Assembly: GCA_002007465.1 (NCBI GenBank)
Contig: LNAC01000032.1
Span: 2,604,286-2,668,285, forward strand
DNA: 64,000 nt
Reading direction: 5' to 3'
Origin: Ailurus styani
Lineage: Eukaryota; Chordata; Mammalia; Carnivora; Ailuridae
Position numbers and translations under genes: made by a program. This document shows positions 10,965 to 42,285 of this stretch, piece by piece; position 1 is the stretch's first letter; every line of letters starts with the position of its first letter. The notes below the pieces were generated by a model. That model made no database searches. It saw nothing but the letters and a program-made list of their open reading frames with translations, and had not been told where the DNA came from.

Positions 10965-11452
10965 AAAATGGTGCAACCATCACCATAAATCAGCTTTAAA
11001 ACATTTTCATTCCCCCCAGTAAGATCCCTAATGCCCTTCTAAGTTAACCCTCATTCCTACTCCCAGCCCCAGGCAATCATGCATCTACTTTTGGTTTCTA
11101 TATACTTACCTTTTATAAAACACTTCATATAAATGGAACCATTTAATACATTGTCTCAGCAAAATGTTTCTTAACTGTGGCTCATCTGTGGTATACCATG
11201 TGTCAGTGGTTCGTTCCATTTCATTATTGAATAGTATTTCCCTGTATGGCTCTACCCTATTTTGTCTATTCATTCACCAGTTGATAGACATTTAGATTGC
11301 TTCCGGTTTGGGACTATAATGAATCATGCTGATAGGAACATTCTCTTGCAAGTGTTTGTTTTCATTTCTCTTTCAGAGATACCTGGGGATGGAATTGCTG
11401 AGAAGTAGAGTAGTTTTATGTTTAACCTTTTAAAAGCCACAAAACTGTTTCC

Positions 11453-11626
11453 TTTTTTTTTTTTAAGATTTTATTTATTTATTTGACAGAGAGAGAGCAG
11501 GGTGAGGGGGAGAAGGAGAAGCAGGCTCCCCCCTGAGCAGGGAACCCAACATGGGGCTTGATCCCAGGACCCAGGGATCAGGACCTGAGCCAAAGGCAGA
11601 CACTGACTGAGGCACCCAGGTACCCC
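11453..11626 (-). mobile_element. CAN-SINE, antisense
   Basis: T12 tail, AAGATTTTATTTATTTATTT, GA-rich body and head complement 'GACTGAGGCACCCAGGTACC'. Inserted into the ancient antisense L1; an imperfect 'ACTGTTTCC'/'GTTGTTTCC' duplication is visible. Confidence 0.9.
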
Positions 11627-11984
11627 ACACAGAGTTGTTTCCAAAGTGATGGTACCATTTTGTATAACCACCATCGATAGACAGTGGTTTCCATTTCTCC
11701 ACATCTTCACCAATACTTGTTATTTTCTGTCGATTTATTATGGTCATTTATCATAGTCTCTATTTTCTGTCTTAGTTGTCATTCTAGTGTGAAATGGTAT
11801 CTCCATGGTCTTATTTTGGATTTCCCTAATGTTGAACATCTTTTCATGAGCTTATTAGCCATTCATGTATGTTCACTTTTAAAATGTCTGTTCATATCTT
11901 TTATCCACCTTTTCATTGGTTTTATTATCGGTTTGGACTCACAAGTTTCTAATCTTTCCAAGGGTGTATAATTCATTACTGGAT

Positions 11985-12240
11985 TTAGTTATTTTGAGGT
12001 TCAAAATATTCCAGATTGGGCCAGTGAGAACCTCTTCAAGATGGTTTCCTTGTGACATTCCCTTATTCTTTTCTCAACACCTCCTAACTTTTTGGCATAA
12101 CAAGGCTCATCTGGTACCTACACTGCCTTAGTTCCAGAAAGAGTCATGTTGTGATGAGTTCCAGTTCCTTTTAATGGGAATGATATTAGAAACCAACGTC
12201 TGGGTGCAACTATAGTTTAAAGAGATTAGTCTGGAAGATG
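11985..12240 (-). mobile_element. Old L1 3' fragment
   Basis: Antisense L1M-like phrases: 'AGTTATTTTGAGGTTCAAAA', 'GGGCCAGTGAGAACCTCTTC', 'TTTTTGGCATAACAAGGCTC'. Probably a different old element from the preceding one. Confidence 0.4.
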
Positions 12241-12246
12241 TCTGAA

Positions 12247-12945
12247 GGGTATATTTGTTCTCCACTGCTATGTGATAAATTATCTTAAAACTTAGTGGCT
12301 AAGGATGCCTGGGTGGCTCAGTCGATTGAGTGTCTGCCTTCAGCTCAGGTCATGATGCCAGGGTCCTGGGATCAAGTCCCACATTGGGCTCCCTGCTCCA
12401 TGGGAAGCCTGCTTCTCCCTCTGCCTCCCTCTCTCTCTCATGAATAAATAAACAAAATCTTAAAAAAAAACACAAAAACCTTAGTGGCTAAAAAAAAATG
12501 ATTTCATGGTTATTGTGGGTCAGAGAATCAGGAGCAGCTTAGCTGGGTGGTTCTAACTAATGATTCTTCAGGAGGGTATAGTCAAGATGTCATGAAAGGC
12601 TACAGTCATCTAAAGGCTTGACTGGGGCAGGGATGTCTGTTTCTAAGAGGGCTCACTTACACGACTATGGGCAGGATGTGCTGGATTCTTGCTATTAGTA
12701 GGAGGCCTCGGCTCCTTGCCGTATGGGCATCTCCAGAGGGTTATTTGTGTGTCCTGACAACGTGGCAGCTGGCTTCCCCTGCAACAAGTGATCCAAAAGA
12801 GAAGAAAGCCGAAGCCACAATGTTTTTTTATGACCCAGCTTCCAAAGCTGCTCCCCAATAGCCTAGTGGTCCCATGAATCAGCCATATTCGATATGGAAG
12901 GGAACTACGGAAAGAATAGATAAGGGTGACCACACAACCTCAAGG
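12247..12945 (-). repeat. Ancient LTR-like repeat interrupted by a SINE
   Basis: The order of phrases ('ATCTTAAAACTTAGTGGCTAA', 'GTGGGTCAGAGAATCAGGAG', 'GGCTACAGTCATCTAAAGGC', 'TGACAACGTGGCAGCTGGC' and 'TTTTTTTATGACCCAGCTTC', each partial) matches a widespread mammalian repeat that I take to be an ERVL/MaLR-type LTR in antisense. Family name uncertain. Confidence 0.4.
12303..12480 (+). mobile_element. CAN-SINE, sense
   Basis: Head GCCTGGGTGGCTCAGTCGAT, CT-rich body and A-rich tail, with the flanking duplication TTAGTGGCTAA at 12292-12302 and 12481-12491. Inserted into an older LTR-like repeat. Confidence 0.93.
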
Positions 12946-12959
12946 TCATAAAGACACTT

Positions 12960-13325
12960 TCCTACATTATTTTAGATTTCTTGTTGCTTTTCACATCTAG
13001 GCCTGCCACCCTTTAGATTGTTTTTTATATGTGGTGTGAGATAAGGCGTCGGGTTTCATTTATTCCCGTATGTTGATATTCACCTGATGCAACACCAGTC
13101 ATGGAAAATTCCACCTGTTCCCCCACTGTCCGACAGTGGCATCTTTGTCACAAATCAGGTGCCCTGATGTGTGTGAGTCTGCCTCACTGGTCTGTTTGAC
13201 TTCCTGCTGATCCCACACTGTCTTGCTTACTGTAGCTTTAGAAGGTGACTCGACATCTTGGTATCATGATCGTTTTGGCTATTCTGGCCCTTTGCTTTTA
13301 CAAATACATGTTTTTAAGCTTTTGC
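12960..13325 (-). mobile_element. Old L1 ORF2 fragment (antisense)
   Basis: Resembles antisense L1 ORF2: 'TATGTGGTGTGAGATAAGG', 'TTCATTTATTCCCGTATG', 'CTGTAGCTTTAGAAGGTGAC', 'TTTTGGCTATTCTGGCCC'. Multiple stops. Confidence 0.5.
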
Positions 13326-13334
13326 CACCTTTTG

Positions 13335-13460
13335 CAACTACTGATGCTCAGGCCCAACCCTGGTAAGACTCCGGTTTACCTGGTCTGGGGAGGAGCCTAC
13401 GCATCAAAATTTTTATCCAACTCCCCCGGTGAGTCTCAGATACTGCCAGCGTTGAGAATC
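13335..13460. repeat. MER5-like hAT DNA-transposon remnant
   Basis: 'GCCCAACCCTGGTAAGACTC', 'AGCCTACGCATCAAAATTTT' and 'GTTGAGAATCACTGATCTAG' (each partial) occur in the order of MER5-type nonautonomous elements. Short and diverged. Confidence 0.35.
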
Positions 13461-13464
13461 ACTG

Positions 13465-13610
13465 ATCTAGTTGAACTCTATTCTATGACAGCAGGAAATA
13501 TTGAGGCCCAAAGAAGTTAAATGCTTACCAACAGTTACACAGAGGAGGTAATCACAGCATCGGGGCTCCAAGCCAGGCACAACTTCCCAGTCCAGTCCTC
13601 TTTCCACCGC
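13465..13610 (+). repeat. MIR SINE fragment
   Basis: MIR-like core: 'GAGGCCCAAAGAAGTTAAAT', then 'ACAGTTACACAGAGGAGG' and 'GGGGCTCCAAGCCAGGCAC'. A further MIR scrap with 'AATGAGGAAACTGAGGCCCA' lies at 13830-13860. Confidence 0.6.
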
Positions 13611-14481
13611 CTGTAGTTATTCCTGGATGTGCCTGCTGTAGGTCAAGAGCAGAAGAGCAGGGAGGAGAAAAATGCCCAGAAACTTCACAGGGGTCCTTAC
13701 TTGGGGGTGGGGAGATATTAGGTTAATAGTTCGTGGATACAGCCAAGATTCTCAACGTGGGAGACTGTGAGGTGGCATGAGAAAGCTGTGCAGAGTCCTG
13801 AGTGATCCTCTCTCCATATCTTTGACAAATGAGGAAACTGAGGCCCAGAGAGGTCACATGGTCAGTTCCCGGCAGCGACACTGGTGCCTGAAGTGGGCCA
13901 TGCCCCTAGTCCTGTCCTCACTTTCCCACTATGTTTGGCTTTCTTCCCAGGTACACGCCGGCTTGAGCTCTGGTCCCTTAGAAGTTTTTGTCGACAACTT
14001 ACCTCTGCATCCATCATGGGAGGATTCCTGAAAGAAGCAAAGCCTCATTGTTCTCTATACAATTACATGTCTTGTTAACAGAGCAGAAAGAACTTACCAC
14101 TCACATGGCTGAATGGTATTAAGCTAATCTCAGGCCCCCAGAGAAATTATCTCTAATTTTCAATGTAACTCTTGTCTTTAAGATTTTTAATGCGAAGATC
14201 TTTATTTCCCCACAATGGGGCAGCAAAGAGCTTTTTCAATACACAGTTACTAGAGTGTTGAAAACCTGATAGCGGCACCGCTTTTTATTTTTTAAAGAAA
14301 ATTCCTTAAGCTCTTTTTTTTTCTCCTGAAGTGCACAGGCAAGGAACTACAAGCATAACTTTTCATTTAGACCGGATTCTGAAAGTTTTTACCAGAGCTT
14401 GACATATACTAGCCGTTGAAGATATTCCTTAAATAAGTGAATAGCTTAAAATGGTTGACTATTTTTAAAAAATACCATTTA

Positions 14482-14659
14482 GGGGCACCTGGGTGGCTCA
14501 GTCAGTTAAGCATCTGTCTTCAGCTCAGGTCATGATCCCAGGGTCCTGGGGTCGAACCTGGCATCAGGGTCCCCCTCAGTGGGGAGTCTACTTCTCCCTT
14601 TCCCTCTGCCCCTCCGCTTGCTCATGCTCAGTCTCTCTCAGATAAATAAAATCTTTTAG
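14482..14659 (+). mobile_element. CAN-SINE, sense, with target duplication
   Basis: Head GGGGCACCTGGGTGGCTCAG, diverged body and AAATAAAATC tail. The duplication AAAATACCATTTA flanks it (about 14469-14481 and 14660-14672). Confidence 0.93.
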
Positions 14660-15360
14660 AAAATACCATTTAATATAGGTGCTTCAGACAATAGGAAATA
14701 AGAACCCTACCTTTGATGTTTTAAGTAAGCCCTTAAAATTTGGCATCTTGCTCTCAATTTTCCTTGACTATACGGTATAGTCAGACCAGGTATCCGGACA
14801 CGTGGGTTCTCGTTCTGGATCCAAGAGTCCTTGGCTTTGTCATTTCACTACTGATCCTTCCATCTCCTCATCTATTGGGAGACTAAACGAAATAATCTCT
14901 AAACCTCCTCTCAGCTTTAAAGTTCTGTTTTATAAAAACCCTGGCCTATCGTCATTTTAGACTAAAGATGTGACAGTTAAAAATGCTCAGTATGCTTTCA
15001 GAACTACTAAAGATTTCATTTTACAGATGAATATTAAATACTGTGAACCAAACAGGCTCAGTGCTGTAAGAAATCACAGTCGTAACTGAATTGATTACAG
15101 ATGAGCAAGTCATATTCTGGTAGACATTATTCATTCATTTACTTTTAAAGGAGAAGTTGTTCATTACAGAAAAGTTGAGAACATAGAAGACAGCAAAACT
15201 AAACTTAACCATAATTTTACTCTCCAAAGTTTTTTCAGTCTATTTTTTTTAGAAGAAGGGATCATCGTGTATTTAGATTTGTGTCTTCCTTTTAAAATTA
15301 TATTGCAATATTTTGAGCATTTTTGATGCCATTAAAAGTTATTAAGAATAATATCTGGGG

Positions 15361-15578
15361 TTTTTTTTGTTTTTTGTTTTTTAAAGATTTTATTTATTTA
15401 TTTGACACAGAGAGAGAGAGATTACAAGTAGGCAGAGAGGCAGGCAGAGAGACAGGGAGAGGAGGAAGCAGGCTCCCTGCTGAGCAGAGAGCCCGATGCG
15501 GGCCTCGATCCCAGGACACTGAGATCATGACCTGAGCCGAAAGCAGAGGCTCTAACCCACTGAGCCACCCAGGCCCCC
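15361..15578 (-). mobile_element. CAN-SINE, antisense, long (musteloid-like) form
   Basis: Long antisense copy with the body complement 'ATTACAAGTAGGCAGAGAGG' that marks the younger subfamily here, and head complement 'CCACTGAGCCACCCAGGCCC'. The duplication AAGAATAATAT flanks it (15344-15354 and 15579-15589). Confidence 0.93.
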
Positions 15579-15599
15579 AAGAATAATATTTGTTAAGTA

Positions 15600-16165
15600 A
15601 CACTCCATTATTCCACCCTTGCCCCTATCTTATTCTTAACACCGTAGCCAGAGAGAATCCATTCAACTGAAAGTCCCATCATGTTCCTTCTCTATTCAAA
15701 ACCCTCCATGGCTCCCATCTTACTCAGATTGAGCCATTGTCCCTATCATCTGCCCTCCCTTCCAACTTTATCATTTCCTCTCCTGCTGCCACTCTTTCTT
15801 GTTCACTCTGCTCCAGATGTTCTGTCCTCCAATATTTCAGACCTGCACTGAGGCTTGTGGACTTGCTGTTCCTTCTGCCTAGAAGTCCTCAGGGTTTGCT
15901 CTTTGCTTCCCCTGGGTCTTCACTCAAATATCAGCTTCCCAGTGAGGCTTTCTCTGTCCTCTGTACCTAAAAGTGCAACCTCCCCCTGGTTTTTTGCATC
16001 CCTTCCCTGATTTTATTTTGGTCTTTAACATTTATGAGTAACATCTACATGTATTATTTATTTTATTCACTGTCAATTTTTCCTCTTTTGGAATTTAAGC
16101 TCTTTCATGTCAGAGATCTTCGTTTTGGTTGCTTCTATGCCCCAATATCTAGATCTGGTCTCATA
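15600..16165 (-). repeat. L2 LINE 3' end (antisense)
   Basis: Clear antisense L2 order: 'AAAACCCTCCATGGCTCCCA', 'CACTCTGCTCCAGATGTTCT', 'GCTGTTCCTTCTGCCTAGAA', 'GGTCTTCACTCAAATATCAG', 'GTGAGGCTTTCTCTGTCC' and 'GGAATTTAAGCTCTTTCATG'. The open frames across it are decayed L2 or chance. Confidence 0.8.
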
Positions 16166-16399
16166 ATTATTTTATGTGTGAATGAGTATGGCTATGACAT
16201 TGCCAGTAGTGTTGAGCATTTGGATTGCTTGTCTTTTCTTTCCTTTTCTCTTTTGCTATCAAGTATATGACTGCAATGAATAATGAATAACTAATCCAAA
16301 ACTATTTTTATCTCTCATTATTACCCATAGTTGTATCTTAGAAGTAGAATTGACTGAGCCAAATGGGATGGATACTTACTTAAGAAAACTTCTGGGAGG

Positions 16400-17340
16400 A
16401 ATGAGTTTTGATTTACAGAAGACTTGTAAAGGTAGTGCAGAGAATTCAGGCATTCCCCTCACCCAGCTTCCCTGAATTTTGACATCTTACATAACCATGG
16501 TATACTTGTCAAAAATGAAGACATTAACACTGAAGGCAATGCTATTAACTAAACTCCAGACTTCCCTGGGATTCTCAGGTTTATCTGTTAATGTGGTATT
16601 CTGGTCCAGAATCCAATGTAGGATACCACTCTGCATTTAGGAACAAATACTTTAAAAATCCTCATGCATATTCTTAAATTTTCTCCAGAAATGTAGCTTC
16701 AGTCTAATTGCCAACAGCGGTATATGAATACTTTTCTCTTATTAATTTTTGGTATTTTCCTTTTAAGATGTATCTTTAAAATTTGATGGGTAAAAAATGG
16801 AATCCTACTATTTTAGTTGTGTTTTCAATGAACTTAAACATTCTTTCATATATTGGCCATTTGTATTTTCAAAATTTTGTCTGTCTTTCACCTATTTTTA
16901 TCTATCTTTTAGTAGGTTCCATGCCCAACATGGGGCTTGAACTCCCAACCCTGAGAACAAGAGTTGCATGCTCTGTCCACCAATTCAGTCAGGAAGCCCC
17001 TCCCTATTTTTAAAACTGGGTGTTCCACTCACTGAATTATAAGCAGTCTATATATTAGGAATATTAAATTTTTGTCAATAAAATTATTTTTCATGATTTG
17101 CCAACTGTCATTTTAGAACATGGGAGTTTTCTGTTTTTATGTCATCGAATCTGTGCTTTATATTTGTGATTAAATCTATTTTTTATGCTTAGAAAAATAG
17201 TTCCCATTCCCATATCACATGTTTCATAGATAGATACTTACGTATATAGAATACATATACATACAATATTATTTCTATTTTTTAGACCTGTTAGATTTGG
17301 GTGTATGAAAAGAGAAAATGAGTTCTTTCTTTTTTAATTT
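16400..17340 (-). mobile_element. Old L1 remnants (antisense)
   Basis: The first part repeats the L1M-type 3' phrase seen at 8.9-9.0 kb ('CCAGAATCCAATGTAGGATA..CTCTGCATTTAGGA'). The later part has L1-like 'TTCATATATTGGCCATTTGT' and 'TAGGAATATTAAATTTTTGTC'. A short antisense SINE lies inside. Boundaries are approximate. Confidence 0.4.
16908..17000 (-). mobile_element. Old CAN-SINE fragment, antisense
   Basis: 'CATGCCCAACATGGGGCTTG' followed by 'AACTCCCAACCCTGAGAAC' and a diverged head 'CAATTCAGTCAGGAAGCCCC'. This is the short tRNA-only form without the GA-rich body. Confidence 0.6.
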
Positions 17341-17373
17341 TTATGTAATCAGCCTCCTTTGAGCTGTTCTCAC

Positions 17374-17550
17374 TTTTTAAAAAAAGTTATTTATTTATTA
17401 GAGAGAGAGCACAAGCAGGGGGAACAGCAAGCAGAGGGAGAAGCAGCCTCCCAGCTGAACAGGGAACGCAACTTGGAACTCCATCCTAGGACCCTGAGAT
17501 CATGACCTGAGTCGAAGGTAGATGCTTAACGACTGAGCCACCCAGGTGCC
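17374..17550 (-). mobile_element. CAN-SINE, antisense
   Basis: TTATTTATTTATTAGAGAGA start, GA-rich body, and head complement 'CGACTGAGCCACCCAGGTGC'. No clear duplication checked. Confidence 0.9.
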
Positions 17551-17727
17551 AGAAAATGCGTTATTTTAATTTTCTAAATAATTAGCCAATTCCCCTAGTA
17601 CTTTTTAAAAATGATTTTATTTCCTGTTTCTTCATGGTGTAATGCCACTTTCATACAGAGGATATGGGTTTATTATCTCTATTCTGTTCCACTGACTCAT
17701 GTGAATATTCTGATATTAGTATAACAT

Positions 17728-17923
17728 TATTTTATTTTTTTAAGATTTTATTTATTTATTTTTTTGAGAGAGAGAGACAGAGAACCCAAGCAGGGGAAGG
17801 GGCAGAGGGAGAAGCAGACTTCCCACTGAGCATGGAGCCCCCTTTGGGGCTCAATCCCAGGACCCCAAGATCATGACCTGAGCTGAAGTTAGATCCTTAA
17901 CCAACTGAGCCACCAGGCAACCC
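17728..17923 (-). mobile_element. CAN-SINE, antisense
   Basis: AAGATTTTATTTATTTATTT, GA-rich body, 'AAGATCATGACCTGAGCTGA', and a head with one missing base ('GAGCCACCAGGCAACCC'). Imperfect flanking TAGTATAACATTATTTTA / TAGTAATTCATTTATTTTA. Confidence 0.9.
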
Positions 17924-17944
17924 TAGTAATTCATTTATTTTAAA

Positions 17945-18325
17945 AGATAGTATTGACCCAGAAATAAAAAGCTCATATATATGGTCAAATAATTTTCGAC
18001 AAGGGTACCAAGACCATTTGACAAGGAAAAGATAGTCTCTTCAACAAATGGTGCTTGGGAAAGTGTGTGACCACATGCAAAAGAATGAAGTTAGACCTTA
18101 CCTTACACCACATACAAAAATCGGCTCCAAGTGGATCAAAGACCAAAACAAAAAAGTTGAAACTAACTGTAACATTCTTAGAAGAAAATTGGGGGAAAAG
18201 TTTTGTGGCATTGGATTTGATGATTTGTTGATAGGACACCAAAGATAAGGTATGGGCAACAAAAGAAAAAATAGACACGTTGGACTTCATCAAAATTGAA
18301 AACTTGTGTGTTAAGATTTTTAAAG
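17945..18325 (+). mobile_element. L1 ORF2 fragment (sense)
   Basis: Sense L1 ORF2 remnant: 'TGGTGCTTGGGAAAGTGTG', 'TACCTTACACCACATACAAA', 'GTGGATCAAAGACCAAAAC', 'TTGGACTTCATCAAAATTG'. Frame is broken; both open frames over this piece are decayed L1. Confidence 0.65.
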
Positions 18326-18429
18326 TGGCAGGAGGTGGAGCGGATTGTAGGAACTGAGAGTTTAAATAAATGGAGTAACCATAAATAGAAAGGAGGGCTT
18401 GGAGGATCTGGGTGATGAGTTTAGGGAGC

Positions 18430-18770
18430 GTCGTGTGGGCTGCTAGAACAAAAACACCAGACTGGCTGTCTGATACATAACAGAAATGGATTTCTTACAG
18501 TTCTGGAGGAACTGGGAGATCAGGGCGGGTTCGGGATCTGCTGAGAGCCTACTTCCTGGCTCACGGACAGCTGTCTTCACATGGCTGTCACAAGGCAGCG
18601 GGGCAAGGAAGATCTCAGGAGCCTTTCATAAGGACACTAGTCCCTTCCTGAGGACTCCATCATGAGCTAGTCACCTCCTCAAGGTCCCACTCCAAACACC
18701 ATCACATTGGGATTAGGCCTGAATGTATGAATTTAGGGGGGGGACGCAAAGATTTAGCCTACAACAGGGA
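18430..18770 (-). mobile_element. MaLR/MLT1-type solo LTR (antisense)
   Basis: Antisense MLT1-like order: 'ACAGTTCTGGAGGAACTGGG', 'GACAGCTGTCTTCACATGGC', 'CCTTTCATAAGGACACTAGT', 'AACACCATCACATTGGGATT' and 'TGTATGAATTTAGG'. Old mammalian ERVL-MaLR LTR with no internal genes. Confidence 0.7.
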
Positions 18771-19449
18771 GTTCTCCAGAAAGGCCACTCTCACAAGGTG
18801 AGCTCTGAGCTGTGATGGCAGGAGGAAGAGTGGGACAAGGAAAAAGCCGGCAGGAGGCTCACCTGTAAGCAAAATCCACAGGTTGAGGTATTCAAGAAAA
18901 TTCTTCTCCCAAAACTGAGAAGCATTAGAGAGACAAGTAGTCAATACTTTGCCACAGTAGGCTTCTGTAGATTCATCCCTTCCTCAAATAAGGCCGGATT
19001 TGGGTATGGGAAATTAGAAACTTGAGCTGGGACACAGTCCTGAGAGTAACTGTGCTCTGAGGGGAGATTTTAAAAGATTATCCTCCAGTTTAAAAGTCAT
19101 GCTTCTGTTACACTGTGACTATCTTTCTCTCTTTGAAGGTCTGCTCCCTCTTCCATTTCCTAACTGGACGTTTAGTTTAAAAAAATTTTTGTTTAGCGGT
19201 TAAAACAAGAAACACAAAACCAGACATGATACTATTTCAGTTAAACTTGAAAGTTTAACGAAAGCACCAAAAATTATGCTAAAGATGAGGATTAAAAACT
19301 AGCCATTAGGAAGAGATATAAAACAAAGTATTATTATTTTTACACTTCAAATAAATCGTAAGGTCCAAAATCATAAAATGCCAACATATACAAGGAAAGC
19401 ATTAACAGTCCTTTCAGTGACTTACCATATAAAGATGTTTTTAAAGTGC

Positions 19450-21376
19450 TACAGTCTGAGGCATTATATTTAAAAGTTTAATGAACATCTGATTTCAACA
19501 GAATTTCACAGAATGGGTTTTTTGGGTTTTTTCCAAGTAAGCTACAAACTGCTTGGTTAGGAATGTTGAAAATGTATGTATAAATTAAGGAGCAGTCAAC
19601 TTGCTAATGCCAAATTATTAGTGCAATTCAAAAGCATATAAAATTCCAGATGAGGAAGAAACTGTCCTGCTCAAGATACAGTGTAACCACACATACATCA
19701 TCTCATCACAAAGCTAGACCACGACTGCCCCATTCACTCACGATTCCTGGGCAGTTTGTTTACTTGTTTTGTTGTGTTTTTTTTTTTTTTTTAGTTGACA
19801 AAAGTCCTCAAGGCACCTAGAGATTTGCCTGGACTTCATCCATCTGCATTGAAATGTCAAGTAGACTCCATGGGATCAGGAGGGAGAAGTACAGAGCAAT
19901 GGTTTGTAGAGAGAACTCTCCAGTCACAAGGACTGGCAGGTCTGAAATGAACAATAGGACATTCTAACTAGGTACCTTCACTTCTCTGATGCTCAGCTCT
20001 ACCAGCTACAAAATAACTTCCTACTAGAGTTTCGGTAAGAATTATGTAGGCATACAAGGAAAGCCCTAAGTATGGTGCCAGCAAGAGGGAAGCATAGGAT
20101 CTTAGGATCTTAGGATCGAGGTTACTTCTCTACCAGGAGCACTACGGGAGAATCCCAGGGCAGAGCCATTCTTCAGAGCATGCCCTCACTGGGGGAAATA
20201 CTGGCAGAATAGGCAGGATTGTTCCTCCTGGTTCAGGTCTGCTCAGACACTTAGCATTCTGGCCACAGGGCGGGAAAAGGCCAAGAACTCCCTCATCATT
20301 GTGATAACCAGAGATGCATTTACACATTTCCAGGTACCCCCTGAAAGGGGTCAGTGCCTTTTTTGAGAACTGCTCTTCTGGAGGGGCCGTCCTTATTAAG
20401 GAGCGATGTAGTTCTCTTGACGAGATTCAGAATGCTTCCGTGTCTCTGAGAAGTACTAAGGTGAGACACACAAAGTCTGGTAGAAGAGAGAACAAGAAAG
20501 GCATGCTCCGCACAGTCTGAATCCTTCCCTGAGGAATCCCGGTATCACAATTCCCAAGCTCACTCTTCGGGGCTCAGGTCGAAAGGCAGAGCTACATCCC
20601 CTCAAGCACTGACAGAGAGCAACTCTGCACCCAGAAGCCACCCCGTAGCCAGGCTCACTGTCCCTGCAGTTGAAACAGAAGGCAGACATACACATTCGAA
20701 CAACAGCCTTCCCTCTCCATACCCGACAAGGGCACTTGAGGCCATGCCTACAAAATGTAAAAAACTAAATCACAAACGAAAAGATAATAGTAACAAAACA
20801 AAGCCTCCCCGCTCCAAGACCGACATGGGATCTGTGCGGAGAAAGCTCTAACTCATCGTGACTGAAACCCACATCCTTCTCTTGCAAAGGATTCAAGCCG
20901 GAACCCCATTGCCATGCTGTCACAGGTCTTAAGATGGCGGGTCTTCCTTGGGCTTCTGAGCTTGTTCTTCAGTACTTAACAGTGTTTTGGTGATGTCAGG
21001 AAACACACGTGGCATTTGAGCTTCCTTAGTGCTGAGAGAGGGAGAGAAGGCACGTTTTCTTAACTTCGTTTGACACATGGAATGACTGAGGCACTGAGGG
21101 ATGAGGAGGAATGTTTGCTGGTGGAAGCCACAGGGGATCAAATCCATATCTCCTGCTTCCTGACCCAGCACTTGGGTCCCCATCCCCTAAGTCACAGACG
21201 TGCGTTCCTAAAGTGACAGAAGCGCCCTGCTGAGGAATGGGCCAAGATGACGCAAGCTCTACCCACGTTCCAGTCTCCCTCTCCTCTGAGCCTAACCCGA
21301 GGCCACTCCGTCAACTGCAGAAGGAAGAATCTGTTGAGGAAGAAATGTATTTACATTCTCTTCTTGGGCAAGTTCT
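19450..21376 (-). other. CYP2U1: Probable CYP2U1 3' UTR
   Basis: The DNA left of the CYP2U1 stop codon is free of SINEs and L1 for about 2 kb, unlike its surroundings, as expected for transcribed 3' UTR. No AATAAA was found on the minus strand here. A variant ATTAAA lies at 19477-19482 (TTTAAT on +), which I use as a tentative end. Open frames on both strands are short and unremarkable. Confidence 0.35.
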
Positions 21377-41026
<19,650 letters not shown>

Positions 41027-42285
41027 GGCCTGTGCGCCGGCGTCCTCAGCCTCGGCTTCCTCCCGCCGACTCTTGGAGACCGCGAGCTGACAGCCGCGCC
41101 CGTTCCCGCCGCGCCCGCCGCGGACTGCGCCGCGAGGCGGGGAGCGGGGGGCGGGGAGAAGAGCGCGGAGGGCGCTCCGGATTGGCTGCGCCCACCGCAC
41201 TCTCCCGCCCGCCGCCAATCAGCTACGCCCGAGCAGAAACGGGGACGCGCTCGCACCGGGGCAGAAGCGGTCCTCTGGGAGGCGGGGCGCGCGATCCGAA
41301 AGTTTGACCCCAAAGTCCTGTCGCGCTTCTCGTCGGGGTTGGGCATGGCAGTTACTGCCCCTGACACAAAGATGCTTGCCTTCCGATTGGCTGTCGGATC
41401 TCCTCGTGTTACCCATGTGTCATTTGAGTGTATAAACTGTGCCCGATGACCAGGCCGCTGACATGACTCAGCCTCAACACCAGCACCTCTACCCTAAGGG
41501 TCCCCGGCCCCCTCCGTAGCAAAAAGACGGGGTTGCTGCTTTCTCTAAAGCGGGATTCAGAGGAAGAAGGGGCCGTTTCCTCCACTCAGAGACAGGAGGA
41601 CGATGGGAAAGCAAAGTGCAGAATTTGCAGGTGCAGGAGGCTAACCGGGCGGGAAGGATGGGCGGGGGTGGGGGGAGTTGGGGAAGTAAAGCTGTCAGAA
41701 CTTGCCACTGGCAAGAAAACTTGGTGCGGAGAGTGAAAGCTCAGCGTTTATTTCAGCATGTAGCCTGGGTAAAGCAGCAAAAGGAATCCAGGAATAGATA
41801 AAAAGGAATAGACTTGGAAGATTAAAGTAGCTAATAATATAAAAAGACAATTAATCGGGGAAGAGCGATGACTATTTTTATTGGTATAAGACCAAACCTG
41901 AAGTGCTGAGCTTGAGATATTAAGTATGAATTGTACAATACGTTTAAGACAAAGTCCTTTACTCTTCCGTGATAATGGCTCCTAGGAGCTTTCCCTTCCA
42001 TCTCCTATAGGTTAAATCCTCTGATTTCTCTTTAATGTTAACTTGACACATAGAATTGTCGATATCAGATGACTTTTTATCTACTGAAAGGTCATACACA
42101 TACCCTAAAAGTTTGAACACCACCCTGTACTTGCAACAGTGCGACCAAAGCATAGTGAGTCCTCTCTATTCATGCTCTGATCCATTCACTGTTTAAATAC
42201 CCAGTGTGTAACACTTTGTTAGGGCAGCCCTCACAAACTAATACAGGAAGCTAATTATTCATAACACCGCGGATAAACCTTTTTA

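Larger units (their letters stand above)
10120..11980 (-). mobile_element. Ancient L1 (antisense), interrupted twice
   Basis: Outside the two younger insertions (10180-10964 and 11453-11626) the sequence reads as the antisense of an old L1 ORF2/3' end. Recognisable phrases include 'GTGCAACCATCACCATAAA', 'CACTTCATATAAATGGAACC', 'CATTTAGATTGCTTCCGG' and 'GTTGAACATCTTTTCATGAG'. It is riddled with stops and is a dead copy. Confidence 0.75.
3725..19450. other. Intergenic region between HADH promoter and CYP2U1 3' end
   Basis: About 15.7 kb without a supportable gene. It carries SINEs, L1, L2, MIR and LTR remnants, listed separately. Stretches where I see nothing I can name include about 3725-4540, 4570-5230, 5870-7020, 9290-10090, 14670-15340 and 18770-19450. 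A 45-bp antisense SINE tail remnant lies near 5235-5275. All open frames here are short or repeat-derived. Confidence 0.7.

Noticed and set aside
41027..41218. Apparent 64-codon in-frame N-terminal extension of CYP2U1
   Set aside because: The frame is open upstream of the ATG at 41026, but its first codon is TTG, not ATG, and the downstream ATG matches the known CYP2U1 N-terminus and total length.
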